DNA of 64,000 nt from an uncultured Eggerthellaceae bacterium (GTDB lineage Bacteria > Actinomycetota > Coriobacteriia > Coriobacteriales > Eggerthellaceae), in assembly GCA_910588435.1 (NCBI GenBank), contig CAJUPL010000002.1, forward strand, positions 62,001-126,000, given 5' to 3'. This document shows, piece by piece, positions 16,454 to 24,614 of the stretch (positions are counted from its first letter, which is position 1; every line of letters starts with the position of its first letter). The position numbers were made by a program, and so were the translations under genes. Below the pieces are notes generated by a model. The model was given only the letters and a program-made list of their open reading frames with translations, made no database searches and was not told where the DNA came from.

Positions 16454-16776
16454 TCTCAATGCAGATGTCTGAGCTCAAGTTCAACGATCAAGGGCTCATC
16501 CCCTGCATCGTGCAGGATGCTGACACGTTAGAGGTGCTCATGATGGCGTGGATGAATGAGGAATCCTTGCGCAAGACGCTTGAGATGGGGGAGACGGTCT
16601 TCTGGTCTAGGTCCAGGCAGGAGATCTGGCACAAGGGTGGTACCAGTGGGAACGTGCAAAGATTGGTGTCTTTGAGCTATGACTGCGATGCTGACACGCT
16701 CTTAGCGAAGGTGCATCCCGCAGGCCCCGCTTGCCACACCGGCGAGAGGTCTTGCTTTTACCGTGAGCTGACCTAG
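16450..16776 (+). CDS. hisI: Phosphoribosyl-AMP cyclohydrolase
   Basis: Zn- and Mg-dependent opening of the adenine ring of phosphoribosyl-AMP, the third pathway step. Visible motifs: [41 protein letters not shown] (metal-binding Asp/Cys cluster) and [13 protein letters not shown]. At 108 residues it has only the HisI domain; the HisE pyrophosphohydrolase that precedes it in the pathway is neither fused nor encoded nearby, so hisE must be elsewhere. GTG 16450 overlaps hisF; ATG 16459 and 16465 are alternative starts. It is the last gene of the operon. Confidence 0.94.
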   Translation: MISMQMSELKFNDQGLIPCIVQDADTLEVLMMAWMNEESLRKTLEMGETVFWSRSRQEIWHKGGTSGNVQRLVSLSYDCDADTLLAKVHPAGPACHTGERSCFYRELT

Positions 16777-17256
16777 CCCGCGCAAAGCTCCCTACCTGAG
16801 GGCGCTTCCATTGCCACCTCCTCCCCTGTGGGCGATTGCATTGCAAGCGCAGCATTGCCACCTCCTCCCCTGTGGGCGCTTCCATTGGAAGCGCAGCATT
16901 GCGATGAGCAATGCGCAACTTGCCCGAAAGGGCAAGAGCACCCGGATGCTAGTCTCAGACCAGGCAACCTAGCCTGGCGCAAGGCACCTATCCGGGTGTT
17001 TCGGGTTATCACCCTCATTACGCTACCTTCCCATCCATTCGTCCTTCGGACTCATGGATTCCCAGGTAGCTGCGGCTGCAATGCAGCCGCCTACCGCAGA
17101 GGGAGCAGCGGTCCGCCCTTGGGGGCTTTCGGGCTTGCAGCCGCCTACCGCAGGGGGGACAGCCGCCCACTCTTGAGAGGAGGCACAGCTGCGGCTGCAA
17201 TGCAGCCGCCTACCGCAGAGGAGGGCATAGTCTGGCTCCCTCGCTCTTGGAAGGGG
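16777..17256. other. 480-base gene-free gap holding copy B of the structured element
   Basis: Between the convergent hisI and menG genes nothing codes for a protein I can support. The gap is nearly filled by copy B of the structured element and its flanking palindromes (see 16811-17220). No terminator with a clear U-run was seen for either gene, so the element may provide termination for both. Confidence 0.6.
16811..17220 (+). ncRNA. Structured intergenic element, copy B (candidate RNA, unnamed)
   Basis: A 24-base unit is repeated exactly at 16811-16834 and 16855-16878, each leading into a palindrome (16832-16850 with one mismatch; GCGCTTCCA/TGGAAGCGC at 16876-16894). The core follows: GCATTGC-GATGA-GCAATGC (16896-16914), linker GCAAC, CTTGCCC-GAAA-GGGCAAG (16919-16936), a 9-bp outer stem CACCCGGAT/ATCCGGGTG (16939-16947/16990-16998) enclosing CCAGGC-N6-GCCTGG (16960-16977), GGGT-TATC-ACCC (17003-17014), linker CTCATTACG, and GCTACC/GGTAGC (17022-17070) enclosing ATCCAT/ATGGAT. 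Inverted palindrome units end it; 34 bases are repeated exactly at 17068-17101 and 17187-17220, with a half copy at 17136-17152. Confidence 0.65.
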
Positions 17257-18003
17257 CTACTCAGGCTTCCTGGCGGAGTGGATGGCTGCTATGCCGCCAG
17301 AGCAGTTGAACCAGCAGACGTCTTCGAAACCAGCATCCTCTAGCATGCGCGCTACGCCCGCTTGGTCAGGGAACGCCTGGATGGAGCTTGCAAGATAGCG
17401 GAACCCGGATGCATCTCCTGTGGTCACCTTTCCCCAGAACGGGATCATCACCTTGAGGTAGACGTCATACGCCGCGCGCCACGCGGGCATCTCAGGCGTT
17501 GAGAAGTCAAGGCATGTGAAGCTCCCGCCAGGAACCAGCACGCGCAAGACCTCAGACAGCGCCTTCTCACGGCAGGGCATGTTGCGAAGCCCGTATGCCA
17601 TGGTGACGGCGTCGAACGTGCCGTCATCAAAGGGGAGCGCCTGCCCGTCAGCTTGAGCGAACTGGATGTCAACACCCGCACCGCGTCCTTCAAGCACGTG
17701 CGCTTTCGCAACCTCTAGCATCTCAGGTACGAGGTCAGTGCAGACGATCATGGCTGGCTGGAACTTCTCAGCCATGGTGAATGTGACATCCCCTGTGCCA
17801 CCTGCAACATCTAGCACGATGTCAGTTGGCTCTATGTCTGCTATCTCAGCCATCTTCGCAAGCCATGACCTGTACACGCCGAAGCTTGAGAGAGCGTTGA
17901 AGAGCTCATAGCGGTCAGCTATGGACGAGAAGATGGAGCGCACCCTGTCAGTTGAGAGCTTGGGAGGCGCTATGGCGCCGGTTGCTGTATCTATGCTTTC
18001 CAT
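17257..18003 (-). CDS. menG: Demethylmenaquinone methyltransferase
   Basis: Class I SAM-dependent C-methyltransferase for the last step of menaquinone synthesis (UbiE/MenG family). Residues 61-73 are DIVLDVAGGTGDVTF, the SAM-binding motif I; VRSIFSSIADRYELFNALSSFG near the N-terminus, MAYGLRNMPCREKALSEVLRVLVPGG and CLDFSTPEMP are family hallmarks. The frame runs far upstream without a stop, but the start at 18003 is chosen because the protein family begins here and a TATAAT lies just upstream. Length 248 is normal. The divergent amidohydrolase at 18113 may belong to the same (futalosine-type) quinone pathway; this is inference. Confidence 0.93.
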   Translation of the reverse strand: MESIDTATGAIAPPKLSTDRVRSIFSSIADRYELFNALSSFGVYRSWLAKMAEIADIEPTDIVLDVAGGTGDVTFTMAEKFQPAMIVCTDLVPEMLEVAKAHVLEGRGAGVDIQFAQADGQALPFDDGTFDAVTMAYGLRNMPCREKALSEVLRVLVPGGSFTCLDFSTPEMPAWRAAYDVYLKVMIPFWGKVTTGDASGFRYLASSIQAFPDQAGVARMLEDAGFEDVCWFNCSGGIAAIHSARKPE

Positions 18004-18012
18004 GGTCGCATG

Positions 18013-18018
18013 ATTATA
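18013..18018 (-). promoter_or_regulatory. -10 box of menG, implying a leaderless mRNA
   Basis: On the minus strand GCTATAATCATG contains a perfect TATAAT whose end is 9 bases from the menG ATG, so the transcript would start 2-4 bases before or at the start codon. No Shine-Dalgarno sequence is present. Confidence 0.55.
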
Positions 18019-18112
18019 GCGCGCCCGCGCCTCTCTGATAGAATGTCTGACTTGAGAATAGCAGCTCGGGCGCACACCTCCATGCCGGGCAAGATACGCA
18101 AGCGAGGCATCC

Positions 18113-19471
18113 ATGATACTCAGCGCGAAATACATATTCCCCATCACATCTGCACCCATATCCGGAGGTGCCATCCTGGTGAAGGACGGCCGCATAGCAG
18201 ATATCGGGGACATGGCTTCCATCATCCAGAAGTATCCGGATGAGGAGGTGACGGACTATGGCATGGCGGCGCTCATGCCGGGATTCGTGGATCTGCACAC
18301 GCGCCTTGAGAAGACGGTGCTGCGCGGGCTTGTGGCCGATCAGCCGTATGCGAAGTGGATCTTGTCCGTGATAGACAAGTCAACGCGCCTGGAGCTCTCT
18401 GACTGGTATGACTCTGCGGTCATCGGGGGCTTGGATGCGCTGGCAAGCGGCATCACCACGGTGGGTGACATCACATCCACAGGTGCCGTGCTCAAGGCCA
18501 CGCTTGCGCTTGGCATGCGCTCTGTCGTCTACAGAGAAGTGGGCGCCATGGACAAGATGCGCGTCCAGTACGCCATGCATTCCGCCCAGCGCGACATAGA
18601 CCAGTGGCGCGCTGATTGCGTGGGCACCAACACGCAGATAGGCATCGCCCCTGCTGCCATCTATGCGAACAACCCTCAGGTCTTCGGGCTTGTCTCTGAC
18701 TTCGCCACCAAGGAGGACCTGCCGGTTGCCATGCGCCTTGCAGGCAGCCGCGAGGAGTACAACTTCGTGATGTACGGCTCGTCCATGTTCGCGGTTGACA
18801 ACATGGACGTTGAGACGCGCGGCTACGTTGAGATCCCGCCGTGGCTCCCGTTCGGCGTGTCTCCCGTCCGCTACGCGCTCAACTGGGGCGCTTTCGACGC
18901 ACCCAACGTCATGGTGATACATGCGGTGCACTTGGATGACGATGACATCCGAAAGCTGGTGGAGAAGGACGTTGCCATCTGCACATGTCCGCGTTCCAAC
19001 GCGCAGCTGGGGATGGGCGTGGCGCCTCTGTCAGAGTTCATGCGCGCAGGCCTTCGCGTGGGGCTTGGCACTGATTCTCCTGCAGCAACGGAATCAACGG
19101 ACATGCTCTCTGAGATGCGCACAGGGCTTCTGCTGCACAGGGCGCACAATACGAACCGCTTCCTGGATGCGGCAACCATGCTGGAGCTTGCCACCATCGG
19201 AGGCGCGCGTGCGCTCAAGATGGAGGATGAGATAGGGTCCTTGGATGTGGGCAAGCGCGCTGACATCATCGCAATAGACCTCTCCTCAAGCCATCAGTCC
19301 CCTGAGGTGAACCCCATGTCAGCCGTGGTGAACACATGCTCGCTATCTGACGTGCTCATGACCATGGTTGACGGCAAGACGCTATACGAGAAGGATCACT
19401 GGAACGTGGGGCTTGAGGTTGCGAAGAGCATCGCGCGCGTCATAGAGATCCGCACGAAGCTCCGCGCATAG
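18113..19471 (+). CDS. Amidohydrolase-family protein related to MtaD/MqnX, with altered metal site
   Basis: Member of the MtaD/SsnA-type amidohydrolases (452 residues), which includes methylthioadenosine/SAH deaminases and the aminofutalosine deaminase MqnX. Family hallmarks: ILVKDGRIADIGD, MPGFVDLHTRLEKTVLRG, VIHAVHLDDDDI, LGTDSPAATESTDMLSEMR and LDVGKRADIIAIDL. However, the beta1 HxH metal motif is H62-T63-R64, and the beta5 HxxE motif (metal His and catalytic Glu) reads R208-L-A-G211. His270 and Asp321 remain. A zinc-dependent deaminase should need the lost residues, so the real reaction is uncertain. It is divergent from menG, which favours a quinone-pathway role. A possible -10 TAGAAT is at 18039-18044. 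Confidence 0.8.
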   Translation: MILSAKYIFPITSAPISGGAILVKDGRIADIGDMASIIQKYPDEEVTDYGMAALMPGFVDLHTRLEKTVLRGLVADQPYAKWILSVIDKSTRLELSDWYDSAVIGGLDALASGITTVGDITSTGAVLKATLALGMRSVVYREVGAMDKMRVQYAMHSAQRDIDQWRADCVGTNTQIGIAPAAIYANNPQVFGLVSDFATKEDLPVAMRLAGSREEYNFVMYGSSMFAVDNMDVETRGYVEIPPWLPFGVSPVRYALNWGAFDAPNVMVIHAVHLDDDDIRKLVEKDVAICTCPRSNAQLGMGVAPLSEFMRAGLRVGLGTDSPAATESTDMLSEMRTGLLLHRAHNTNRFLDAATMLELATIGGARALKMEDEIGSLDVGKRADIIAIDLSSSHQSPEVNPMSAVVNTCSLSDVLMTMVDGKTLYEKDHWNVGLEVAKSIARVIEIRTKLRA

Positions 19472-19477
19472 ATCTAC

Positions 19478-19508
19478 TTGCAATCAAGCTGGGTACCTGA
19501 CGTACAAT
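19478..19508 (+). promoter_or_regulatory. Probable promoter of the tat-hyp-nadE-galU run
   Basis: TTGCAA (19478-19483), a 19-base spacer and TACAAT (19503-19508), 55 bases before the ATG at 19563. All genes down to galU follow closely on the same strand. Confidence 0.4.
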
Positions 19509-19562
19509 AGCGAATCTGAAGATACGTTCAGTCAAGCAACGCACAAGGTAGGCATTTAGCAG

Positions 19563-19784
19563 ATGGCGAAGACGAATAAGAAGGCCAATAAGGATATCCG
19601 CAACCTCACACGTGAGCAGAAGGCGGAGCGTGCGCGGGCGAAGGCTGAGGCGGTCAAGCGCGAGCAAGAGCGCCTTGAGCGCAAGAGCCTGACCAAGAAG
19701 ATCTTCACCATCGTGGTCTGCGCCATCCTGATCTTGGCTCTGGGCATCCCAACCATGGCGCTCACCGTCCTCTCGCAAGGATAG
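19563..19784 (+). CDS. Small charged membrane protein upstream of tatA
   Basis: 73 residues: a highly charged, coiled-coil-like first half (EQKAERARAKAEAVKREQER) and one C-terminal TM segment at about 47-68 (KIFTIVVCAILILALGIPTMAL). Not recognised. It sits 4 bases before the tatA TTG, so the two are translationally linked; a role near the Tat translocase or membrane is possible but unproven. The topology suggests a cytoplasmic helix anchored at its C-terminus. Confidence 0.65.
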   Translation: MAKTNKKANKDIRNLTREQKAERARAKAEAVKREQERLERKSLTKKIFTIVVCAILILALGIPTMALTVLSQG

Positions 19785-19788
19785 AAAA

Positions 19789-20313
19789 TTGTTCGGCATC
19801 GGCGGCTTCGAGCTATTCCTCATACTCCTCTTCGGATTCCTGATCTTCGGGCCAGAGAAGCTTCCCCAGATCGCGAATACGATAGGCAAGGCCATCGCGC
19901 GCTTTCGCACCGCTCAAGAGGAGATGTCTGGGCAGCTCAAGATGGATGACTTCATGGACAAGGAATCCGATCAGCCGTTCAAGAACCCGCTTGATGTCAT
20001 AGAGGGCGCGGCGTCCAAGGCGAAAGAGGGCGCAGATGCTGCCCGTACCAAGGCTGATGCGGCAACGGATAAGGTGATAGAGCACACCGATAGCTTCGCA
20101 GCGCGCAAGGCTGCATATGACGCGGCCAGGCGTGAGCGCAAGGAGGCAGAGGCCAAGGCAGCCAAGGAGGCTGAAGAGGCTCGCGCCAAGGCAGAGGCCA
20201 AGGCCAAGGCCAAGGAGGATCCCAAGACCGAGGTAGCCCCCAAGAAGGCAGCTTCTGCAGCTGACGATGATGCGCCCACCGCATCGGATGCATCTGCAAA
20301 GGAGGTGTCCTGA
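19789..20313 (+). CDS. tatA: Sec-independent translocase protein TatA/TatB
   Basis: Forms the pore-like part of the Tat export system for folded proteins. The TTG at 19789 has AAGGA 7 bases upstream and gives MFGIGGFELFLILLFGFLIFGPEKLP: a short TM helix, the Phe-Gly hinge and an amphipathic helix (IANTIGKAIARFR). The remaining 130 residues are a long Ala/Lys/Glu-rich charged tail, longer than most TatA and closer to TatB in size, so one protein may do both jobs; only one TatA/B gene is present here. tatC follows, overlapping nothing but with its own AGGAGG inside the tatA end. Confidence 0.9.
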   Translation: MFGIGGFELFLILLFGFLIFGPEKLPQIANTIGKAIARFRTAQEEMSGQLKMDDFMDKESDQPFKNPLDVIEGAASKAKEGADAARTKADAATDKVIEHTDSFAARKAAYDAARRERKEAEAKAAKEAEEARAKAEAKAKAKEDPKTEVAPKKAASAADDDAPTASDASAKEVS

Positions 20314-20314
20314 C

Positions 20315-21121
20315 ATGCCCATCGGTCCTGCCAGGATGCCGCTGTTCGATCATCTGGGTGAGCTGCGGATGCGCCTTGTGCGCATAGTCGCTTGCCTTGC
20401 GGTTGCGGTATGCGTGTTCTACTTCGCGGCGCCTCAGATGGGGCAGTTCCTGCTGCTTCCCATAGCTGACTTCCTCCCGTTCGACGCGAACACGGGATAC
20501 GTTGACCTAGTTGCTCTGGACCCGTTCGAGGCATTCGCGGTCCGCTTCGAGATAGCGCTCTTCTTCAGCTTCATAGCCACATCCCCTGTGATCTTGTGGC
20601 AGCTCCTGGCATTCTTCCTGCCAGCGCTCAAGCCCAAGGAGCGCAAGTGGTTCACGCCAACGTTCATCGTGGCTGTGTGCCTGTTCATCTTGGGCGTGGT
20701 GTTCTGCTATGCGGTCATCTTGAGCGCAGCGTTCCAGTGGCTGACCGATCAAGCTGCAGGCCTTGGCTACGTTGAGCCTAGGATGAATTCCTATATAGAC
20801 ATCATCATCAAGTTCGAGATAGCGTTCGGCTGTGCCTTTGAGCTGCCTCTGGTGATCTTCTACCTGGTCATCTTCGACATCGTCCCGTACAAGAAGCTGC
20901 GCGCAAGCTGGCGTGTGGTCTACATCGTGCTCATGGTGCTCTGCGCCGTCATCACGCCTGACGCATCCCCTGTCACCATGCTCCTCCTCTTCGCTGCTCT
21001 GATCGCCCTCTATGAGCTCTCCTTGTTCATGGCGCGCATAGTGCTGGCGCGCCGGATCAAGCGCCAGAACGCTGAGCTTGCCGAAGAGGAAGCCGAATAC
21101 GCGGACGGGGAAGCGGAGTAG
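20315..21121 (+). CDS. tatC: Sec-independent translocase protein TatC
   Basis: Signal-peptide receptor of the Tat translocase, six TM helices. ATG 20315 is chosen because AAAGGAGG lies 9 bases upstream and the product then begins MPIGPARMPLFDHLGELRMRLVRIV, matching the family start (HLxELRxRL). Conserved later features are the periplasmic loop with LDPFEAFAVRFEIALFFSF, LPALKPKERK, and ITPDASPVTMLLLFAALIALYE. Length 268 is normal, with a charged cytoplasmic tail. It ends 2 bases before hypA; Tat export and hydrogenase maturation being adjacent fits an exported [NiFe] hydrogenase elsewhere in the genome. Confidence 0.94.
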   Translation: MPIGPARMPLFDHLGELRMRLVRIVACLAVAVCVFYFAAPQMGQFLLLPIADFLPFDANTGYVDLVALDPFEAFAVRFEIALFFSFIATSPVILWQLLAFFLPALKPKERKWFTPTFIVAVCLFILGVVFCYAVILSAAFQWLTDQAAGLGYVEPRMNSYIDIIIKFEIAFGCAFELPLVIFYLVIFDIVPYKKLRASWRVVYIVLMVLCAVITPDASPVTMLLLFAALIALYELSLFMARIVLARRIKRQNAELAEEEAEYADGEAE

Positions 21122-21123
21122 CC

Positions 21124-21486
21124 ATGCATGAGCTTGGGATCATGTCCGGCGTCATGGACTCTGCGAAAGAGGCTGCAACAGATGCTGGCGCCACCAAGCT
21201 CTTGGCTGTCACGCTCTCAGTGGGTGAGATGACAGAGGCCATAGAAGACGCTCTGCATTTCGCGTTCGAGGCACTTTGCGAAGGGGACCCGTTCACTGAG
21301 GGCGCAACGCTCACGGTGAACATGATCCCGCCGAAGAGCCGCTGCCTTGAGTGCGGCGCTGAATACACACACGATCGCTTCCATATGTTCTGCCCCGAGT
21401 GCGATAGCTTCGCAACGGAGCTGATAGAGGGGCGGGAGCTCAGGATAGATTCCATAGAGGTTGACCTGCCTGACGATGATTCATGA
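21124..21486 (+). CDS. hypA: Hydrogenase maturation nickel metallochaperone HypA
   Basis: Delivers nickel to [NiFe]-hydrogenase precursors with HypB. The N-terminal MHEL (His2 is the nickel ligand) and the structural zinc site Cys74/Cys77/Cys90/Cys93 (CLECGAEYTHDRFHMFCPEC) are intact. 120 residues, normal. It starts 2 bases after tatC; hypB follows after a 49-base gap. Other hyp genes and the hydrogenase itself are not in the window. Confidence 0.93.
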   Translation: MHELGIMSGVMDSAKEAATDAGATKLLAVTLSVGEMTEAIEDALHFAFEALCEGDPFTEGATLTVNMIPPKSRCLECGAEYTHDRFHMFCPECDSFATELIEGRELRIDSIEVDLPDDDS

Positions 21487-21535
21487 CGCATCGTAGGCGC
21501 GCATGCGCTCTTCGCGGGCGCAGGAGAGGAATGAT

Positions 21536-22210
21536 ATGCCGAAGCATATAGACCTGAAGAAGCCCATCCTGGACAAGAATGACTCCATGGCGCAAGAGCT
21601 GCGCCAGCGCTTCGCTGATTCTGGAGTGTACGTGCTGGACCTCCTTGCAGGTCCGGGCTCTGGCAAGACGTCAACCATCCTGGCCACCATCGATGCTCTG
21701 CGCGATGAGTTCAACATCGCGGTCATAGAGGGAGACATCGCCTCTTCCGTTGACGCTGAGAAGATAAAGGCGCAGGGAACATCTGCGGTGCAGATCAACA
21801 CGGGTGGCGCGTGCCATCTCGAGAGCGCCATGATCAAGCGCGCCATAGACGTGCTGGACCTTGACAGGCTGGACCTGATCATCATCGAGAACGTGGGGAA
21901 CCTGGTCTGCCCAACTGACTTCGACCTTGGGGAGAACGCGAAGGCCATGATCTTGTCCGTGCCCGAAGGCCATGACAAGCCGCTCAAGTATCCGGGGGTC
22001 TTCCAGGTATCTGACGCTGTCATCTTGAACAAGGCGGACACCATGCCCGTGTTCAACTTCGATGAAGAGGAGTTCCTCTCTTCAGTGAAGCAGCTGAACC
22101 CGAACGCGCCCATCTTCAAGATCTCTGCCACCAAGGGAGACGGCGTCTCCGCATGGACGGAATGGTTGGCAGATGAGATCCGCCAAGCTCAGGCAGGGGC
22201 AGTTAAGTGA
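21536..22210 (+). CDS. hypB: Hydrogenase maturation GTPase HypB
   Basis: GTP hydrolysis by HypB drives nickel insertion into hydrogenase. ATG 21536 gives MPKHIDLKKPILDKND with GAGAGGAAT upstream; 224 residues. The SIMIBI P-loop is AGPGSGKTS (38-46), then EGDIASSVDAEKI, QINTGGACHLESAM (metal-site Cys/His), IIENVGNLVCP and the guanine-specific NKAD. The N-terminal poly-His nickel-storage tail of some HypB proteins is absent. The stop overlaps the nadE GTG (GTGA). Confidence 0.93.
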   Translation: MPKHIDLKKPILDKNDSMAQELRQRFADSGVYVLDLLAGPGSGKTSTILATIDALRDEFNIAVIEGDIASSVDAEKIKAQGTSAVQINTGGACHLESAMIKRAIDVLDLDRLDLIIIENVGNLVCPTDFDLGENAKAMILSVPEGHDKPLKYPGVFQVSDAVILNKADTMPVFNFDEEEFLSSVKQLNPNAPIFKISATKGDGVSAWTEWLADEIRQAQAGAVK

Positions 22211-23028
22211 GGCAGCTGGATCTGAAGGCAGCGCTTGATGCCATCTGCCAAGAGACGCAAGATGCAGTGCATGGCGCGGGCTTCCAGGATGTGGTGATCG
22301 GGCTATCTGGCGGCCTTGACTCAAGCCTGGTATGCGCCATAGCCGTGCGGGCTCTCGGAAGCCAGCATGTGCATGGCGTCTTGCTTCCAGGGCCGTTCTC
22401 GTCAGAAGGGTCCATATCTGATGCAGAGGAGCTGGCGACCAGGCTTGATGTCAGCACCATCACGCTTCCTATAACGGATGCTTATGATGCCCTTGCCGCA
22501 ACTTATGCTCGCGCATGCGGCATGCCTTTGGCTGGGCTAGCCTCTGAGAACACACAAGCTCGCCTTCGCATGTGCGCCATCATGGCGCTCTCCAATGCGA
22601 ACGGGTGGCTAATGCTGAACACTGGCAACCTGTCAGAGGCCGCCATGGGGTATTCCACCCTATACGGTGACACTGCAGGGGCGTTCGCGCCCATCGGTGG
22701 CTTGTACAAGACAGAGGCCATCGCACTGGCGCGCTTCATGAATGATCAGGCCAAGGCAGAGGGCAAGGTGGAGCCCATCCCCCAAAGCATCATCTCAAAG
22801 CCGCCCAGTGCTGAGCTTTCAGAAGGCCAAACAGATGAGGCCTCTCTTGGGATCAGCTACGATGAGCTTGACCGGATCCTCTCTGAGCTTCTGGATGAGG
22901 GCAAGCATCAAGAAGAGCTTGCAGGCCAGGAGAAGGAAGTGTGGGAGAGGTACTTGAGGTACTCCTTCAAGCGCGAGATGGAACCGGCGTTCGCGGATGT
23001 GAGCGCCTATGTGAAAGGACGGATATGA
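22207..23028 (+). CDS. nadE: NH3-dependent NAD(+) synthetase
   Basis: Amidates deamido-NAD with ATP and ammonia. The N-type ATP pyrophosphatase loop is GLSGGLDSSLV (32-42); TGNLSEAAMGYSTLYGD, FAPIGGLYKTEAIALAR and SKPPSAELSEGQTDE are family signatures. No glutaminase domain, so 273 residues and ammonia dependent. GTG 22207 overlaps the hypB stop, which places it in the same transcript. The stop overlaps the galU ATG (ATGA). Confidence 0.94.
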   Translation: MRQLDLKAALDAICQETQDAVHGAGFQDVVIGLSGGLDSSLVCAIAVRALGSQHVHGVLLPGPFSSEGSISDAEELATRLDVSTITLPITDAYDALAATYARACGMPLAGLASENTQARLRMCAIMALSNANGWLMLNTGNLSEAAMGYSTLYGDTAGAFAPIGGLYKTEAIALARFMNDQAKAEGKVEPIPQSIISKPPSAELSEGQTDEASLGISYDELDRILSELLDEGKHQEELAGQEKEVWERYLRYSFKREMEPAFADVSAYVKGRI

Positions 23029-23834
23029 AAGCAGTCATCCCAGCTGCGGGGCTAGGCACCCGCTTTCTGCCAGCAACCAAGGCTGTGCCGAAGGAGATGC
23101 TCCTGGTCTATGACCGCCCGGCCATCCAGTACGTGGTGGAGGAGGGGCTTGCCTCTGATGCTGATGAGGTGGTCATCGTGAACTCCCATGGCAAGAAGGC
23201 CATCGAGGATCACTTCGCTTCTGATGCGGACCTTGAAGCGCTCCTTCGCGAACGCGGCAAGCACGCATACGCTGACTCCGTGGAGAGCGTGGGGGCCATG
23301 CCGGTCAAGTTCGTCTATCAGGATGAGGCGTTGGGTCTTGGGCACGCTGTCCTCTGCGCAGCAGAGGAGACGGCCGATGAGCCGTTCTACGTGCTCTTGG
23401 GAGATGTGCTGGTCCCTGGAAATGACATGCTCCCGGCCATGCAGAAGGTCTCAGATGAGCACGGTGGAGCTTCTGTGATAGCCGTCATGCCCGTGCCGGA
23501 TGAAGAGGTGAGCCGCTTCGGCGTCATCGCCGGCGTTGAGGTTGAGCCGGGTGTCTGGAAGGTGGACTCTCTGGTAGAGAAGCCTCCGTTGGAAGAGGCG
23601 CCCACCAATCTGGCAGTGTTCGGACGCTATCTGTTGACGCCTCGCACCATGGAGCTTCTGCGTGATGTGAAGCCGGGTGTGGGCGGAGAGATACAGCTGA
23701 CGGACGCTCTGGACGCGCTCCTTCGCGAAGAGGAGATGTATGCGCTTGTGGTCAGCCCAGAGGACGGCTTCGACACCGGCACGCCTGAGAGCTGGCTTGC
23801 CACGAACATCGCCCTAGCCAAGAGGGCCTCCTAG
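23025..23834 (+). CDS. galU: UTP--glucose-1-phosphate uridylyltransferase
   Basis: Makes UDP-glucose for surface polymers and glycolipids. ATG 23025 gives MKAVIPAAGLGTRFLPATKAVPKEML, the nucleotidyltransferase signature; the longer upstream frame is nadE sequence. VYDRPAIQYVVEE, VYQDEALGLGHAVLCA, VLLGDVL, SLVEKPPLEEAPTNLAVFGRYLL and GGEIQLTDALDALL are also family motifs. Length 269 is slightly short but complete. It ends the run that began at 19563 and faces comF. Confidence 0.95.
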   Translation: MKAVIPAAGLGTRFLPATKAVPKEMLLVYDRPAIQYVVEEGLASDADEVVIVNSHGKKAIEDHFASDADLEALLRERGKHAYADSVESVGAMPVKFVYQDEALGLGHAVLCAAEETADEPFYVLLGDVLVPGNDMLPAMQKVSDEHGGASVIAVMPVPDEEVSRFGVIAGVEVEPGVWKVDSLVEKPPLEEAPTNLAVFGRYLLTPRTMELLRDVKPGVGGEIQLTDALDALLREEEMYALVVSPEDGFDTGTPESWLATNIALAKRAS

Positions 23835-23861
23835 CGCCTGCGGGCTGCTCCTATGCAGCGC

Positions 23862-24614
23862 TCACGTGGCGATCACCTTCGCGAACGTGAGGCCGTATAC
23901 CTTGCGAACACCAGCTTGCCGAAGCGCGCCTGCTGCGGCATATAGGGTGGCTCCTGTGGTGCATACATCATCTATCACCAGCACCTCATCTGGCATGCTG
24001 GCCCCGTTCGCAGGCGCAACCTGGATGCAGCCTTCCATGTTGCGGATGCGCCCACGACGGTCGAAGGCGCGCTGGTCTGAGCTTGACGGGCGCCCGAGCA
24101 GGCAAGAGAGCTGCATGCCGGATGCGTTCGCAAGCTCTGTGGCCAACAGCTCCGCATGATCGAAGCCGCGGCGGCGCTTGGCCTTTGCGGTGGCGGGTAT
24201 GAAGGCAAGCTGCGCATGCTTCCATTCAGGCGAGATGAAGCGGCTCATGATGCGCGCCATCTCCAGGGCAAGCCGCCTCTCGCCTTGATCCTTGAAGATG
24301 CGCACCACGCTCACCGCTGCGTCATCTGCCAGAAGCGCTGATGCCATCCTGTCAAGCGGGAAGCGGCCAAGGCCTGTTGCATCCAGCATGGTCTTGTTGC
24401 ATTCAGTGCATTGATGCTGACCGTATGGAGCTCCGCAGGTAGGGCATGCCCTGTTCGCGTCCACGTAGCGAAGCGCGCTCATGCAGCCTGCGCAGATGAC
24501 CTCTCCAGGTGCGTCGCAGATGGCGCATCTGGTGGGCCAGAGCGTTTCAAGCAGCACTTCTTTCGCGAAGGTGGCGCTGCGCTTGATGAGGTTGGGATGG
24601 GACGTAAGATGCAT
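23862..24614 (-). CDS. comF: ComF-family phosphoribosyltransferase-like protein
   Basis: ComF proteins support DNA uptake and combine a zinc-finger segment with a PRTase fold. Residues about 27-75 hold eight Cys in CxxC pairs (CAICDAPGEVICAGC; CPTCGAPYGQHQCTEC). FKDQGERRLALEMARIM is the conserved helix for FKxxGxxxLA, KRRRGFDHAELLA is typical, and VLVIDDVCTTGAT near residue 215 is the PRPP-binding motif. 250 residues. Other competence genes are not in the window. Its start is close to a -10 box, see 24623-24628. Confidence 0.9.
   Translation of the reverse strand: MHLTSHPNLIKRSATFAKEVLLETLWPTRCAICDAPGEVICAGCMSALRYVDANRACPTCGAPYGQHQCTECNKTMLDATGLGRFPLDRMASALLADDAAVSVVRIFKDQGERRLALEMARIMSRFISPEWKHAQLAFIPATAKAKRRRGFDHAELLATELANASGMQLSCLLGRPSSSDQRAFDRRGRIRNMEGCIQVAPANGASMPDEVLVIDDVCTTGATLYAAAGALRQAGVRKVYGLTFAKVIAT

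Noticed and set aside
16777..17256. CRISPR array in the hisI-menG gap
   Set aside because: Repeat units are palindromic, of unequal spacing and orientation, with related rather than unique sequence between them.
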